Positions 50,014 to 58,149 of a stretch of DNA of 64,000 nt are shown one piece after another. The notes under the pieces are model-generated. The model saw nothing but the letters and a program-made list of their open reading frames with translations, was not told the DNA's origin and searched no databases. Location of the stretch: contig BNBH01000018.1 in the NCBI GenBank assembly GCA_014655195.1, positions 62,001 through 126,000 on the forward strand. The letters run 5' to 3'. Made by a program: the position numbers and the translations under genes. This DNA is from Streptomyces cellulosae. Lineage in GTDB: Bacteria > Actinomycetota > Actinomycetes > Streptomycetales > Streptomycetaceae. Each line of letters begins with the position of its first letter. The first letter of the stretch is position 1.

Positions 50014-51411
50014 CTAGATGATCAGGGACAGCAGGAGCACCAGCGCCCCCGCGACCACCGAGATGATCGTCTCCATGATCGACCAGGTCTTGATCGTCTG
50101 GCCGACGTTCAGACCGAAGTACTCCTTCACCAGCCAGAAGCCGGCGTCGTTGACGTGGCTGAAGAACAGCGAACCGGCGCCGATGGCCAGCACCAGCAGC
50201 GCGGCGTGCGTGGTCGACATGTCGGCCGCGAGCGGCGCGACCAGACCGGCCGCCGAGACGGTCGCCACGGTCGCCGAGCCCGTCGCCAGCCGGATCGCCA
50301 CCGCGATCAGCCAGGCCAGCAGCAGCGCCGGGATCGACCAGTCCTCGGAGATGTCCAGGATCATCTGGCCCACGCCGGTGTCGATCAGCGTCTGCTTGAA
50401 GCCGCCGCCCGCGCCGACGATCAGCAGGATGCCCGCGATCGGGGCGAGGCCCTTCTCCACCAGGGAGGAGATGCGCTCCTTGCTGAAGCCCGCGGGCATG
50501 CCGAGGGTGAAGATGCCGACGAGTACGGCGGCGAGCAGCGCGATCAGCGGGGAGCCGATCACGTCGAAGACGCGCTGCACGTTGTGCTCGGGGTCGTCGA
50601 TCACGATGTCGACGAGCGCCTTGGCGAGCATCAGCACGACCGGCAGCAGGATCGTGGCCAGCGTCGCGCCGAAGCCGGGGCGCCGCTCCAGCTCCTCGGA
50701 GGGACGCTGCGGGATCATCCGCTCGGGCGCCGGGACGTCCACCCAGCGGGCGGCGTACTTGGAGAACAGCGGACCGGCGATGACCACGGTGGGGATGGCG
50801 ATGAGCACGCCGAGCGCCAGCGTCACGCCCAGATTGGCGCCGACCGCGTCGATCGCGACCAGCGGGCCGGGGTGTGGGGGCACCAGGCCGTGCATCACGG
50901 ACAGGCCGGCGAGGGCCGGGATGCCGATGCGCATGAGCGAGTAGTTGCCGCGCTTGGCGACCATCAGCACCACCGGGATCAGCAGCACCACGCCGACCTC
51001 GAAGAACAGCGGCAGACCGATGACCGAGGCGATCAGCACCATCGCCCACGGCATGAAGCGGCCGCTGGCCTTGGCGAGGATGGTGTCGACGATCTGGTCG
51101 GCGCCGCCCGAGTCGGCGAGCATCTTGCCGAGGATCGCGCCCAGGGCGATCAGCACGCCCACACCGGCGACGGTGGAGCCGAGCCCGGTGCTGAAGCTGG
51201 TGATGACCTTGTCCAGCGGCGCGCCGGCGAAGGCGCCCAGCGCCAGTGACCCGATGGTCAGCGACAGGAAGGCATGCAGCTTGAACTTGGTGATGAGCAG
51301 GACGATGACGGCTATGCCCGCCAGGACGGCGATGCCCAGCTGAGCGTGGCCGGCCGAGGTGATCGGCTCGGGTACGTCCGCTGCCAGCATCTCGACGCTG
51401 AGTCTGGTCAC
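50014..51411 (-). CDS. gntP: Gluconate:proton symporter (GntP family)
   Basis: A 465-residue membrane transporter with about 12-14 helices. Family regions are LGAILGKMLADSGGADQIVD, IGLPLFFEVGVVLLIPVV, GLVPPHPGPLVAI and GSLFFSHVNDAGFWLVKEYF. It imports D-gluconate with protons. The GTG at 51411 follows TAGGGATCCACC. The gluconokinase gene lies 75 bases upstream on the same strand, so the unit is gntK-gntP, and the GntR regulator is divergent. Confidence 0.95.
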   Translation of the reverse strand: MTRLSVEMLAADVPEPITSAGHAQLGIAVLAGIAVIVLLITKFKLHAFLSLTIGSLALGAFAGAPLDKVITSFSTGLGSTVAGVGVLIALGAILGKMLADSGGADQIVDTILAKASGRFMPWAMVLIASVIGLPLFFEVGVVLLIPVVLMVAKRGNYSLMRIGIPALAGLSVMHGLVPPHPGPLVAIDAVGANLGVTLALGVLIAIPTVVIAGPLFSKYAARWVDVPAPERMIPQRPSEELERRPGFGATLATILLPVVLMLAKALVDIVIDDPEHNVQRVFDVIGSPLIALLAAVLVGIFTLGMPAGFSKERISSLVEKGLAPIAGILLIVGAGGGFKQTLIDTGVGQMILDISEDWSIPALLLAWLIAVAIRLATGSATVATVSAAGLVAPLAADMSTTHAALLVLAIGAGSLFFSHVNDAGFWLVKEYFGLNVGQTIKTWSIMETIISVVAGALVLLLSLII

Positions 51412-51486
51412 GGTGGATCCCTAGGGTGTACGGGGTCGGGGGAGAGTGCGGCCCCGGGGGAATGGGGGCCGGTGGGGGGTGGGGTC

Positions 51487-52005
51487 TTACGGGGCCGGCT
51501 CGGAGAGCGATGTCAGGGCGGTGGCCGCCCGTCCGGTGATCTCCTCGGGGCTGCCCGTCACGCTCACGGCGACCCCGGCCTCGTCCGGCTCCAGCGGCTG
51601 GAGCGTGGCGAACTGGGAGTCGAGCAGTGCCGGGGGCATGAAGTGCCCCTGCCGGTGCGACATCCGGTCCTCGATGAGAGCGCGGTCGCCGGTGAGGTGG
51701 ACGAAGATCACGCCGGGCGCGACGGCCCGCAGCCGGTCGCGGTACGACCGCTTCAGCGCCGAGCAGCTGACCACACCGCCCAGACCCGCGCGCCCCTGCG
51801 CCCAGTCGCCGATGGCGTCGAGCCACGGCCACCGGTCGTCGTCGGTGAGCGGGGTGCCCGCCGACATCTTGGCGATGTTGCTCTGCGGGTGGAAGTCGTC
51901 GCCCTCGGCGTACGGAACGCCGAGGCGGGCCGCGAGCAGGGGACCGATGGTGGTCTTGCCCGTTCCGGCGACGCCCATGACCACGACGACGTGGGGGGTG
52001 TTCAT
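51487..52005 (-). CDS. gntK: Gluconokinase
   Basis: A 172-residue kinase that phosphorylates gluconate to 6-phosphogluconate. The Walker A motif GVAGTGKTT lies at 11-19, and the family stretches are GDDFHPQSNIAKMSAGTPLTDDDRWPW (in pieces) and SCSALKRSYRDRLR, HFMPPALLDSQFATLEP-like. It is of the GntK/IdnK type. GTGAGGCAGCG precedes the ATG. Together with the symporter it forms the uptake pathway. Confidence 0.96.
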   Translation of the reverse strand: MNTPHVVVVMGVAGTGKTTIGPLLAARLGVPYAEGDDFHPQSNIAKMSAGTPLTDDDRWPWLDAIGDWAQGRAGLGGVVSCSALKRSYRDRLRAVAPGVIFVHLTGDRALIEDRMSHRQGHFMPPALLDSQFATLQPLEPDEAGVAVSVTGSPEEITGRAATALTSLSEPAP

Positions 52006-52066
52006 CGCTGCCTCACTGTCTGCTGTCCTCGTCGACACCTTGCCGATGATGCCGACGGCAACTGAA

Positions 52067-52086
52067 ACTTATAAGTACGACAACTT
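52067..52086. promoter_or_regulatory. Palindromes in the gntK-gntR divergent promoter region
   Basis: ACTTATAAGT (52067-52076) is a perfect ten-base palindrome, and AAGT-six bases-ACTT (52073-52086) overlaps it. They sit between the divergent gluconokinase and GntR genes and are candidate sites for the regulator. Confidence 0.5.
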
Positions 52087-52149
52087 CAAGAGGCTGTGAC
52101 GAATAAATCTGACTTTTTATTCCTGTGATCCGCCCCGTACGCTGAGTGC

Positions 52150-52851
52150 ATGAGCACCACGGGCCGGGGGCTGCACGGCCGCGTACTGGACACCCTCGGC
52201 CCCGAGATCACCGCAGGCGAGTATCCGCCCGGAAGCGTGCTGCGCACCGACGAGCTCGCCCAGCGTTTCGACGTGTCGCGCTCGGTGATGCGCGAGGTGG
52301 TCCGTGTCCTGGAGTCCATGCACCTGGTGGAGTCCCGCCGCCGCGTCGGCGTCACGGTCCTCCCGTCCCACGAGTGGAACGTCTACGACCCGCAGGTCAT
52401 CCGCTGGCGCCTGGCCGGCGCCGACCGCCCCCGCCAGTTGCGCTCCCTCACCGTGCTGCGCTCCGCGATCGAACCGGTCGCCGCGAGCCTCGCCGCGCGC
52501 AACGCCACGGCCGAGCAGTGCGCCGAACTCACCGAGTGCGCCCTGGGGATGGTCGCGAACTCACGCGGCCACAAACTGGAGGGCTACCTCTTCCACGACG
52601 TGGCGTTCCACCGCGTCATCCTGACCGCCTCCGGCAACGAGATGTTCGCCCGCCTCGGCGACGTGGTCGCCGAGGTGCTGGCCGGACGCACGCACCACGA
52701 CGTGATGTTCGAGGACCCCGACCCGGCCGCCGTCACCCTCCACGTCCAGCTCGCGGAGGCCGTCCGCGCCCGCGACGCCGCCCGCGCGGAGAAACTCACC
52801 CGCGAGATCACCGAGGGCGCCCTCCAGGAACTCGACATCCTGGCCCCCTGA
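52150..52851 (+). CDS. gntR: FadR/GntR-family regulator of gluconate genes
   Basis: A 233-residue FadR-type GntR regulator. The winged helix is AQRFDVSRSVMREVVRVLES with HLVESRRRVGVTVLPS, and the ligand domain is LTVLRSAIEPVAASLAARNA and FHDVAFHRVILTASGNEMFA with metal/ligand residues Asp and His. It is divergent from the gntK-gntP unit. In S. coelicolor the equivalent (SCO1678 from memory) represses gluconate uptake. The start ATG 52150 has a weak ribosome site. Confidence 0.93.
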   Translation: MSTTGRGLHGRVLDTLGPEITAGEYPPGSVLRTDELAQRFDVSRSVMREVVRVLESMHLVESRRRVGVTVLPSHEWNVYDPQVIRWRLAGADRPRQLRSLTVLRSAIEPVAASLAARNATAEQCAELTECALGMVANSRGHKLEGYLFHDVAFHRVILTASGNEMFARLGDVVAEVLAGRTHHDVMFEDPDPAAVTLHVQLAEAVRARDAARAEKLTREITEGALQELDILAP

Positions 52852-52870
52852 CCGGCCCGGCCGGCCGTGG

Positions 52871-53257
52871 TCACCGCTCGCCGAACCGCTCCCGCGCCCG
52901 CTCGACGTGGTCCAGATGCTCGTGCGTCCAGCCGCAGATGGCGTCCACGGCGATGCGCAGCGCCTTGCCCGGCTCGGTCAAGGTGTACTCGACCCGCGGC
53001 GGCACGGTGGGGTGCACCGTCCGCTCGACCAGGCCGTTGCGCTCCAGCATGCGCAGATTCTGAGTGAGCATCTTGTGGCTCACGCCCTCGACCTCGTCCC
53101 GCAGCTCGCTGAACCGCAGGGTGCCCTCGCCGAGCGCCTCGATGATCAGCAGCGCCCACTTGTTGGCGACGTCCGAGAAGATCTCCCGCGCGAGGGAGTC
53201 CGCGCGCCGCAGATCGGCGTCCTCCGGCAGTCCCGCCAGCACACGCTTGGTCACCAT
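52871..53257 (-). CDS. HxlR-family regulator
   Basis: A 128-residue winged-helix regulator: VANKWALLIIEALGEGTLRF, SELRDEVEGVSHKMLTQNLR and MLERNGLVERTVHPTVPPRV are the family segments. One cysteine (ICGW) near the C-terminus could sense reactive species but is not the classical N-terminal site. It is divergent from the RidA gene; between them GTTAC and GTAAC lie about 50 bases apart as an inverted pair, a possible binding site. Likely it regulates ridA. Confidence 0.92.
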   Translation of the reverse strand: MVTKRVLAGLPEDADLRRADSLAREIFSDVANKWALLIIEALGEGTLRFSELRDEVEGVSHKMLTQNLRMLERNGLVERTVHPTVPPRVEYTLTEPGKALRIAVDAICGWTHEHLDHVERARERFGER

Positions 53258-53362
53258 CGGGTTCCCCAGTTACGAAAAGGTGCGTTCTTCCAGGCCGGCG
53301 CTCACTCTCCTACAGTTCCTGGGTAACCACAAGAGAGCGACAGGAAAAGGACGAACCGACCC

Positions 53363-53767
53363 ATGGCCTCCATCAGTGACGTCTTCACCTACGGGATCCC
53401 TGCCGAGAGCGACTTCGGCTACGCACAGGCGATCCGCTCCGGCGACCTGATCCACGTCTCGGGCCAGCTCGCCTTCGACGAGGCGGGCGGCTTCCCGCAC
53501 CCCGGCGACTTCGCCGCCCAACTGAAGCGCACCCACGCGAACATGGACCGGGTCCTCGCCCACTACGGGGCCACCCGCCGCCAGATCGTCTCGCAGACCC
53601 TCTGCGTGGTGGACCTCGGGCGCCACGCCGCCGCCACCGCCGAGGCCAACCTGGCGTACTTCGACGGTCACCGCCCCGCGAGCACGGTCCTCGGCGTCAC
53701 CGGACTGACCCTCCCCGGTCAGCTCGTCGAGATCGCCTTCGTCGTCGACACCCGGCTGCCCGCCTGA
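53363..53767 (+). CDS. RidA-family protein
   Basis: A 134-residue protein of the RidA/YjgF family, which deaminates reactive imine/enamine intermediates. The family pattern is visible as AIRSGDLIHVSGQLAFDEAG, then AHYGATRRQIVSQTLCVVDL and RPASTVLGVTGLTLPGQLVEI in parts. The arginine that binds the substrate carboxylate is expected in the VDLGRH/FDGHRPAS region; I cannot fix its number. The gene is divergent from the HxlR gene and converges with YchJ, with four bases between stops. Confidence 0.9.
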   Translation: MASISDVFTYGIPAESDFGYAQAIRSGDLIHVSGQLAFDEAGGFPHPGDFAAQLKRTHANMDRVLAHYGATRRQIVSQTLCVVDLGRHAAATAEANLAYFDGHRPASTVLGVTGLTLPGQLVEIAFVVDTRLPA

Positions 53768-53771
53768 GCGA

Positions 53772-54149
53772 TCAGCTCGGGAAGTCCCCGTCCACGTACA
53801 CCCAGGCCCCGTCGACCCGTTCGAAGCGGCTGCGCTCGTGCAGGGAGCCGCCCTGGTAGGAGGCGCGGAAGGTCACCGTGCCGGTGGAGTGGAAGGCGGA
53901 GCCGTCCTCCGTGGCGAGGATCTCCAGTCCGGTCCACCGCATCGCCGGGTCGAGGTCCAGGCGGGCCGGCCGGGTCCGCGGGTGCCAGGTCCGCAGCAGG
54001 TACGCCCCGTCCCGCCGCACGAACGCCGCGTACCGCGACCGCATCAGCCGCTCGGCGGTGGGCGCGGAGGCCGCGCCGGAGTGGAGGCGGCCGCAGCACT
54101 CCTCGTAGGTCCCGGGGAGACCGCAGGGGCAGGGCGTGCGAGACGTCAT
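53772..54149 (-). CDS. YchJ-like SEC-C motif protein
   Basis: A 125-residue protein of the UPF0225/YchJ family. An N-terminal zinc-binding part CPCGLPGTYEECCGRLHSG is followed by an NTF2-like domain (RSRYAAFVRRDGAYLLRTWH, VTFRASYQGGSLHERSRFER). Function is unknown. The ATG at 54149 has GGAAGGTG upstream. The start codon lies only 25 bases after the terminator of the upstream tRNA-Leu, so its promoter must overlap the hairpin or tRNA region. Confidence 0.9.
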   Translation of the reverse strand: MTSRTPCPCGLPGTYEECCGRLHSGAASAPTAERLMRSRYAAFVRRDGAYLLRTWHPRTRPARLDLDPAMRWTGLEILATEDGSAFHSTGTVTFRASYQGGSLHERSRFERVDGAWVYVDGDFPS

Positions 54150-54173
54150 GGGGGAGCACCTTCCGTACAACGC

Positions 54174-54207
54174 CCGAGGGCCGCGACCTCACGGTCGCGG
54201 CCCTCGG
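54174..54207 (-). terminator. Terminator after tRNA-Leu
   Basis: A perfect 15-base stem, CCGAGGGCCGCGACC with its complement, and a TCAC loop, begins eight bases after the tRNA end on the minus strand. Confidence 0.85.
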
Positions 54208-54214
54208 TTCCACG

Positions 54215-54299
54215 TGTCCGAGGGGGGACTTGAACCCCCACGCCCGATAAAGGGCACTAGCACCTCAAGCTAGCGCGTCTGCCATTCCGCCACCCGGAC
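54215..54299 (-). tRNA. tRNA-Leu (anticodon GAG)
   Basis: Class II tRNA of 85 bases. The acceptor stem GTCCGGG pairs with CTCGGAC (one G-T pair), and A73 is the discriminator. The anticodon loop TTGAGGT holds GAG, between stem pairs CTAGC/GCTAG. The long variable arm is TGCCCTTTATCGGGCG, and the T arm is GTGGGGGTTCAAGTCCCCC. No CCA is encoded. It reads CUC/CUU codons. Confidence 0.96.
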
Positions 54300-54493
54300 A
54301 AGGTGTCTGTCGCGCGGGTTTCCCCCCGCGGCGACGACATAAACATTACCAGGTGTTCCGGGGTGGCCGATCACCCCCGGCGCGCCGTCGCGTGAACGGC
54401 GTGTGACGGGCCGGGGCGGGTCTTGGGGCCGGGGCGCCGGGGAGGGAGGATGAGGGGGAACCCAGCGGGAACACCAGCAGCGGGAGGAAGCAC

Positions 54494-55819
54494 GTGAGCG
54501 AGACGGACACGGCCAAGGGCGTCACCGGTGAGGACGAGGTCGTGGACCTCTGCCGCGAGCTGATCCGGATCGACACCAGCAACTACGGCGACCACTCGGG
54601 CCCCGGCGAGCGCAAGGCGGCCGAGTACGTCGCCGAGAAGCTCGCCGAGGTCGGCCTGGAGCCCCAGATCTTCGAGTCCCACCCGGGACGCGCCTCCACC
54701 GTCGCCCGGATCGAGGGCGAGGACCCGTCGCGGCCCGCCCTGCTCATCCACGGCCACACCGACGTCGTGCCCGCCAACGCGGACGACTGGACCCACCACC
54801 CCTTCTCCGGCGAGATCGCCGACGGGTGCGTGTGGGGGCGCGGGGCCGTCGACATGAAGGACATGGACGCGATGACCCTCGCGGTCGTCCGCGAGCGCAT
54901 GCGCAGCGGCCGCAAGCCCCCGCGGGACGTCGTCCTCGCCTTCCTCGCCGACGAGGAGGCCGGGGGCACGTACGGCGCGAAGCACCTCGTGCACAAGCAC
55001 CCCGAGCTGTTCGAGGGCGTCAGCGAGGCGATCGGCGAGGTCGGAGGCTTCTCCTTCACGGTGAACGAGAAGCTGCGCCTCTACCTCGTCGAGACCGCCG
55101 AGAAGGGCATGCACTGGATGCGGCTCACCGTCGACGGCACCGCGGGCCACGGCTCGATGACCAACGACGACAACGCCATCACCGAGCTGTGCGAGGCCGT
55201 CGCCCGCCTCGGCCGCCACAAGTGGCCGGTCAGGGTCACCAAGACCGTCCGCGCCTTCCTGGACGAGCTCTCCGACGCGCTCGGCACCGAGCTCGACCCG
55301 GAGAACATGGACGAGACCCTCGCCAAGCTCGGCGGCATCGCCCGCATGATCGGCACCACCCTGCGCAACTCGGCCGCCCCCACCCAGCTCGGCGCCGGCT
55401 ACAAGGTCAACGTCATCCCCGGCCAGGCCACCGCGCACGTCGACGGCCGCTTCCTGCCCGGCTACGAGGAGGAGTTCCTCGCCGACATCGACCGCATCCT
55501 CGGCCCGCGCGTGCGGCGCGAGGACGTGCACTCCGACAAGGCGCTGGAGACCGACTTCGACGGCCGGCTCGTCGACGCCATGCAGACCGCGCTCAGCGCC
55601 GAGGACCCGATCGCGCGCGCCGTGCCCTACATGCTCTCCGGCGGCACCGACGCCAAGTCCTTCGACGACCTCGGCATCCGCTGCTTCGGCTTCGCTCCGC
55701 TGAAGCTGCCGCCGGAGCTGGACTTCGCGGGCATGTTCCACGGCGTCGACGAGCGGGTGCCGGTGGACGGCCTCAAGTTCGGCGTCCGCGTGCTCGACCG
55801 GTTCCTGGACGCCTCCTGA
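54494..55819 (+). CDS. M20/M25/M40-family metallopeptidase
   Basis: A 441-residue zinc hydrolase. The metal site is visible: HGHTDVVPAN (metal His and Asp), GRGAVDMKDM (catalytic/bridging Asp), DEEAGGTYG (Glu pair), and the dimerisation domain begins at RLTVDGTAGHGSM. It removes acyl groups or hydrolyses peptides in the cytoplasm; no signal peptide is seen. GGGAGGAAGCAC precedes the ATG-like start (GTG 54494). It stands alone, divergent from tRNA-Leu. Confidence 0.94.
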   Translation: MSETDTAKGVTGEDEVVDLCRELIRIDTSNYGDHSGPGERKAAEYVAEKLAEVGLEPQIFESHPGRASTVARIEGEDPSRPALLIHGHTDVVPANADDWTHHPFSGEIADGCVWGRGAVDMKDMDAMTLAVVRERMRSGRKPPRDVVLAFLADEEAGGTYGAKHLVHKHPELFEGVSEAIGEVGGFSFTVNEKLRLYLVETAEKGMHWMRLTVDGTAGHGSMTNDDNAITELCEAVARLGRHKWPVRVTKTVRAFLDELSDALGTELDPENMDETLAKLGGIARMIGTTLRNSAAPTQLGAGYKVNVIPGQATAHVDGRFLPGYEEEFLADIDRILGPRVRREDVHSDKALETDFDGRLVDAMQTALSAEDPIARAVPYMLSGGTDAKSFDDLGIRCFGFAPLKLPPELDFAGMFHGVDERVPVDGLKFGVRVLDRFLDAS

Positions 55820-55929
55820 GGGCCGGTTCCCGGAGATCCCCAAGAATCGGGCAGGTGTACGGACTTGACCGGGAAGAGTGAATGCGACCATAAGCTCGTA
55901 GCCTCATTACTTCCTCCTCGTTACCTGTG

Positions 55930-55955
55930 ATGTGATCCGCGACTTTGGATCACAT
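55930..55955 (+). promoter_or_regulatory. Inverted repeat in the chpH leader
   Basis: ATGTGATCC-8 bases-GGATCACAT, a perfect nine-base inverted repeat 20 bases before the chpH start, between the presumed promoter and the AGGAGGA ribosome site. It may be an operator or an RNA hairpin. Confidence 0.5.
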
Positions 55956-55974
55956 TGCCAACTAGGAGGAACAC

Positions 55975-56208
55975 ATGCTGAAGAAGGTCGTCGCCGTCGC
56001 GGCCGCCACGGGTGGTCTGGTTCTCGCGGGCGCGGGCATGGCCGCCGCCGACTCGGGTGCCCAGGGTGCCGCCGTGCACAGCCCGGGCGTCCTGTCCGGC
56101 AACGTCGTGCAGGTGCCGGTTCACGTTCCCGTGAACGTCTGCGGCAACACGATCTCCGTGATCGGGCTGCTGAACCCCGCCTTCGGCAACACCTGCGTCA
56201 ACGCGTGA
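55975..56208 (+). CDS. chpH: Short chaplin (ChpH-type)
   Basis: A 77-residue secreted hydrophobin-like protein. A signal peptide covers about 1-25 (MLKKVVAVAAATGG... AAA). The mature chaplin domain runs from SPGVLSGNVVQVPVHVPVNV to the end, with Cys56 and Cys74 that form a disulfide. Short chaplins polymerise into amyloid-like fibrils that make spores and aerial hyphae hydrophobic. AGGAGGA precedes the ATG. A terminator (56258-56292) follows, and a long chaplin gene lies just downstream; the same pair order (SCO1675/1674) is known from S. coelicolor, from memory. Confidence 0.97.
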   Translation: MLKKVVAVAAATGGLVLAGAGMAAADSGAQGAAVHSPGVLSGNVVQVPVHVPVNVCGNTISVIGLLNPAFGNTCVNA

Positions 56209-56257
56209 CGTTCGTGTCTCGCCCTCTGGGCAACGCCCGCTGAGGGTTCGAGCCCGT

Positions 56258-56292
56258 CGGCCCCGGAGCGCGCGCCATGCGCTCCGGGGCCG
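56258..56292. terminator. Terminator after chpH
   Basis: A 14-base perfect stem CGGCCCCGGAGCGC with a seven-base loop (GCGCCAT) separates chpH from the long chaplin gene. Confidence 0.82.
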
Positions 56293-56374
56293 ACCGGTTC
56301 CTCATTCGTCGAGAATTCCGGGACGCGGCACGTTCCGTCTCCCGGCAGCAGGTCCGAGGACAGGGAATTCAGCA

Positions 56375-57148
56375 ATGCGACAGGTCACCCGCAAGGGCTT
56401 GATGACCATGGCCGCCGCCACCGGTGTGCTCGCCGCCGCGGGCGGGGCCGCCCATGCCGACTCCGGCGCGACGGGCGCTGCCCAGGGCTCGCCGGGCGTG
56501 CTCTCCGGCAACGTGGTGCAGGCGCCGGTGCACGTGCCGGTGAACGTCTGCGGCAACACGGTCAACGTCGTCGGGGTCCTCAACCCGGCGGTCGGCAACG
56601 TCTGCGCCAACAAGGGCGGCTCCGGCCACCACGGCGGCTCGCACGCCCACGGCAAGGCGACCGGCTCGCCCGGCGTGGCCTCCGGCAACGTGGTGGAGGC
56701 GCCGGTGCACGTACCGGTGAACGTCTGCGGCAACAGCGTGGACGTCATCGGCATCGGCAACGGGGCGGCCGACAACGACTGCGCCAACACGGGACACGAC
56801 GGGGGTCACCCGGGCGAGCCCGGAGAGCCCGGAGAGCCCGGTGAGCCGGGGAACCCGGGGGAGCCGGGAGAGCCCGGTGAGCCGGGGAACCCGGGGGAGC
56901 CCGGTGAGCCCGGCAACCCTGGTGAGCCCGGCAACCCTGGTGAGCCGGGGAACCCGGGTGAGCCCGGCGAGCCCGGTACGCCCGGCGCTCCGGACACCCC
57001 CTCCACCGGCAACCAGCCGGGCCCGCAGGGCGACGCTCAGCTCGCCGAGACCGGCAGTGAGCTGCCGCTCGGCCTGGTGCTGCCGGCCGGCGCGGGCGCG
57101 CTGCTCGCCGGCGGCATCCTGTACCGCAGGGCGCGCGCCGCGGCGTGA
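56375..57148 (+). CDS. chpC: Long, sortase-anchored chaplin with collagen-like stalk (ChpC-type)
   Basis: A 257-residue wall-anchored chaplin. A signal peptide is at about 1-28. Two chaplin domains follow (about 37-78 with Cys59 and Cys77; about 96-136 with Cys118 and Cys136), joined by a His/Gly linker. Residues about 146-204 are about 19 Gly-X-Y-like triplets (PGE/PGN). The C-terminus has the sortase motif LAETG at 223-227, a helix and RRARAAA. Sortase would attach it to peptidoglycan, where it may nucleate short chaplins. The collagen-like stalk is longer than I expect for ChpC. The ribosome site is weak. Confidence 0.95.
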   Translation: MRQVTRKGLMTMAAATGVLAAAGGAAHADSGATGAAQGSPGVLSGNVVQAPVHVPVNVCGNTVNVVGVLNPAVGNVCANKGGSGHHGGSHAHGKATGSPGVASGNVVEAPVHVPVNVCGNSVDVIGIGNGAADNDCANTGHDGGHPGEPGEPGEPGEPGNPGEPGEPGEPGNPGEPGEPGNPGEPGNPGEPGNPGEPGEPGTPGAPDTPSTGNQPGPQGDAQLAETGSELPLGLVLPAGAGALLAGGILYRRARAAA

Positions 57149-57160
57149 TCTCGGACACAC

Positions 57161-57195
57161 GGAGCGGACCCCGCGACCGACGCGGGGTCCGCTCC
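57161..57195. terminator. Bidirectional terminator between the long chaplin and DUF5703 genes
   Basis: A perfect 15-base stem GGAGCGGACCCCGCG with a five-base loop (ACCGA). Confidence 0.85.
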
Positions 57196-57225
57196 GCCTG
57201 GTGACTCCGGTCGGGCGCGCTCAGC

Positions 57226-57414
57226 TCACCAGGTGGCGCGCACCTGGCGGATGATCCGCCGCCGCAGCCGCACCCTGCGGCTGCCGTCACGCATCAGCGT
57301 CAGGCGGTACAACTCCCAGTGACCGTACTCGGCATGGTCCGTCAGCAGACGCGCCGTCTCCTTGCGGGAGACCCCGCGCGGCACGTACACGTCGACAAAT
57401 TCGTATTCCGGCAT
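57226..57414 (-). CDS. DUF5703 family small protein
   Basis: A 62-residue basic protein starting MPEYEFVDVYVPRGVSRKE and ending RRRIIRQVRATW. This matches the actinobacterial DUF5703 family, of unknown role. It converges with the long chaplin gene and is divergent from the acidic protein gene, 47 bases away. Confidence 0.85.
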   Translation of the reverse strand: MPEYEFVDVYVPRGVSRKETARLLTDHAEYGHWELYRLTLMRDGSRRVRLRRRIIRQVRATW

Positions 57415-57461
57415 CGCATCTATTGTGCGGGCCGGGCCCCGGTACGGATAGCGTCTGCACT

Positions 57462-58145
57462 ATGTCTGATGCTGCGCAGCCCACCGCTGCCGAGGTACGC
57501 GCCGCCGCCGAGGCGGTGAAGACCGCGCTCGACCGCCACCTGGCCGCGGTCGAGAGCCGGTCGGGTGACGACGACCCGGCCGTCTACGAGGCCTTCAACC
57601 AGCTGGCCGCGGCCGCGGAGACGTACGACGAACTGCTCTACGACCGCTACGACGAGGTCACGCCCTTCGAGATCCCCAGTGCCGAGGAGACCCTGCCCCC
57701 GTACGGCGGCCCCGAGGAACCGAACGCCCTGAGCGTGCTGATCCGCCGCGACTACGCCGTCGTCGAGCCGCAGCGGCTGCTGGCGCACGCCCAGCGGATC
57801 GAGGAGGCGGACGACGAGAGTTCGGAGGCCTCCAGCACGGTCCACGGCGCGCTGGGCCTGCTGTTCGGGGAGTACGAACCGGACGAGATCGCCTCCCGGC
57901 ACAAGGAGTTCGGCCTGGAGGAGGGCGACTCCACGCTCTGGGTCACGGCATCGGACGAGATCCCGGACCCCGGCGAGTGGCTTGAGGCCCCCTTCGAGCA
58001 GGTGGACCCGGAGACGGTGGTGTGCCGCTTCGACGTCAGCGCGGTCTTCGACGACGACGAGGACGAGGAGGAGGACGACGACCTGGAAACGGCGTTGTCC
58101 CCCGAAGCGGACGAAGACCTGGAACCACTGGACGCGGACCGCTGA
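57462..58145 (+). CDS. Acidic hypothetical protein
   Basis: A 227-residue soluble acidic protein. An N-terminal helical region (AEVRAAAEAVKTALDRHLAA) is followed by a middle part with no recognised domain (RRDYAVVEPQRLLAHAQRIE, STVHGALGLLFGEYEPDEIA), and the C-terminal 35 residues are almost all Asp/Glu with a Leu/Pro/Ala scatter. The ATG at 57462 is 47 bases from the DUF5703 gene start, so the two share a promoter region. A terminator follows (58150-58194). Function unknown; conserved among Streptomyces to my recollection. Confidence 0.8.
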   Translation: MSDAAQPTAAEVRAAAEAVKTALDRHLAAVESRSGDDDPAVYEAFNQLAAAAETYDELLYDRYDEVTPFEIPSAEETLPPYGGPEEPNALSVLIRRDYAVVEPQRLLAHAQRIEEADDESSEASSTVHGALGLLFGEYEPDEIASRHKEFGLEEGDSTLWVTASDEIPDPGEWLEAPFEQVDPETVVCRFDVSAVFDDDEDEEEDDDLETALSPEADEDLEPLDADR

Positions 58146-58149
58146 GATG

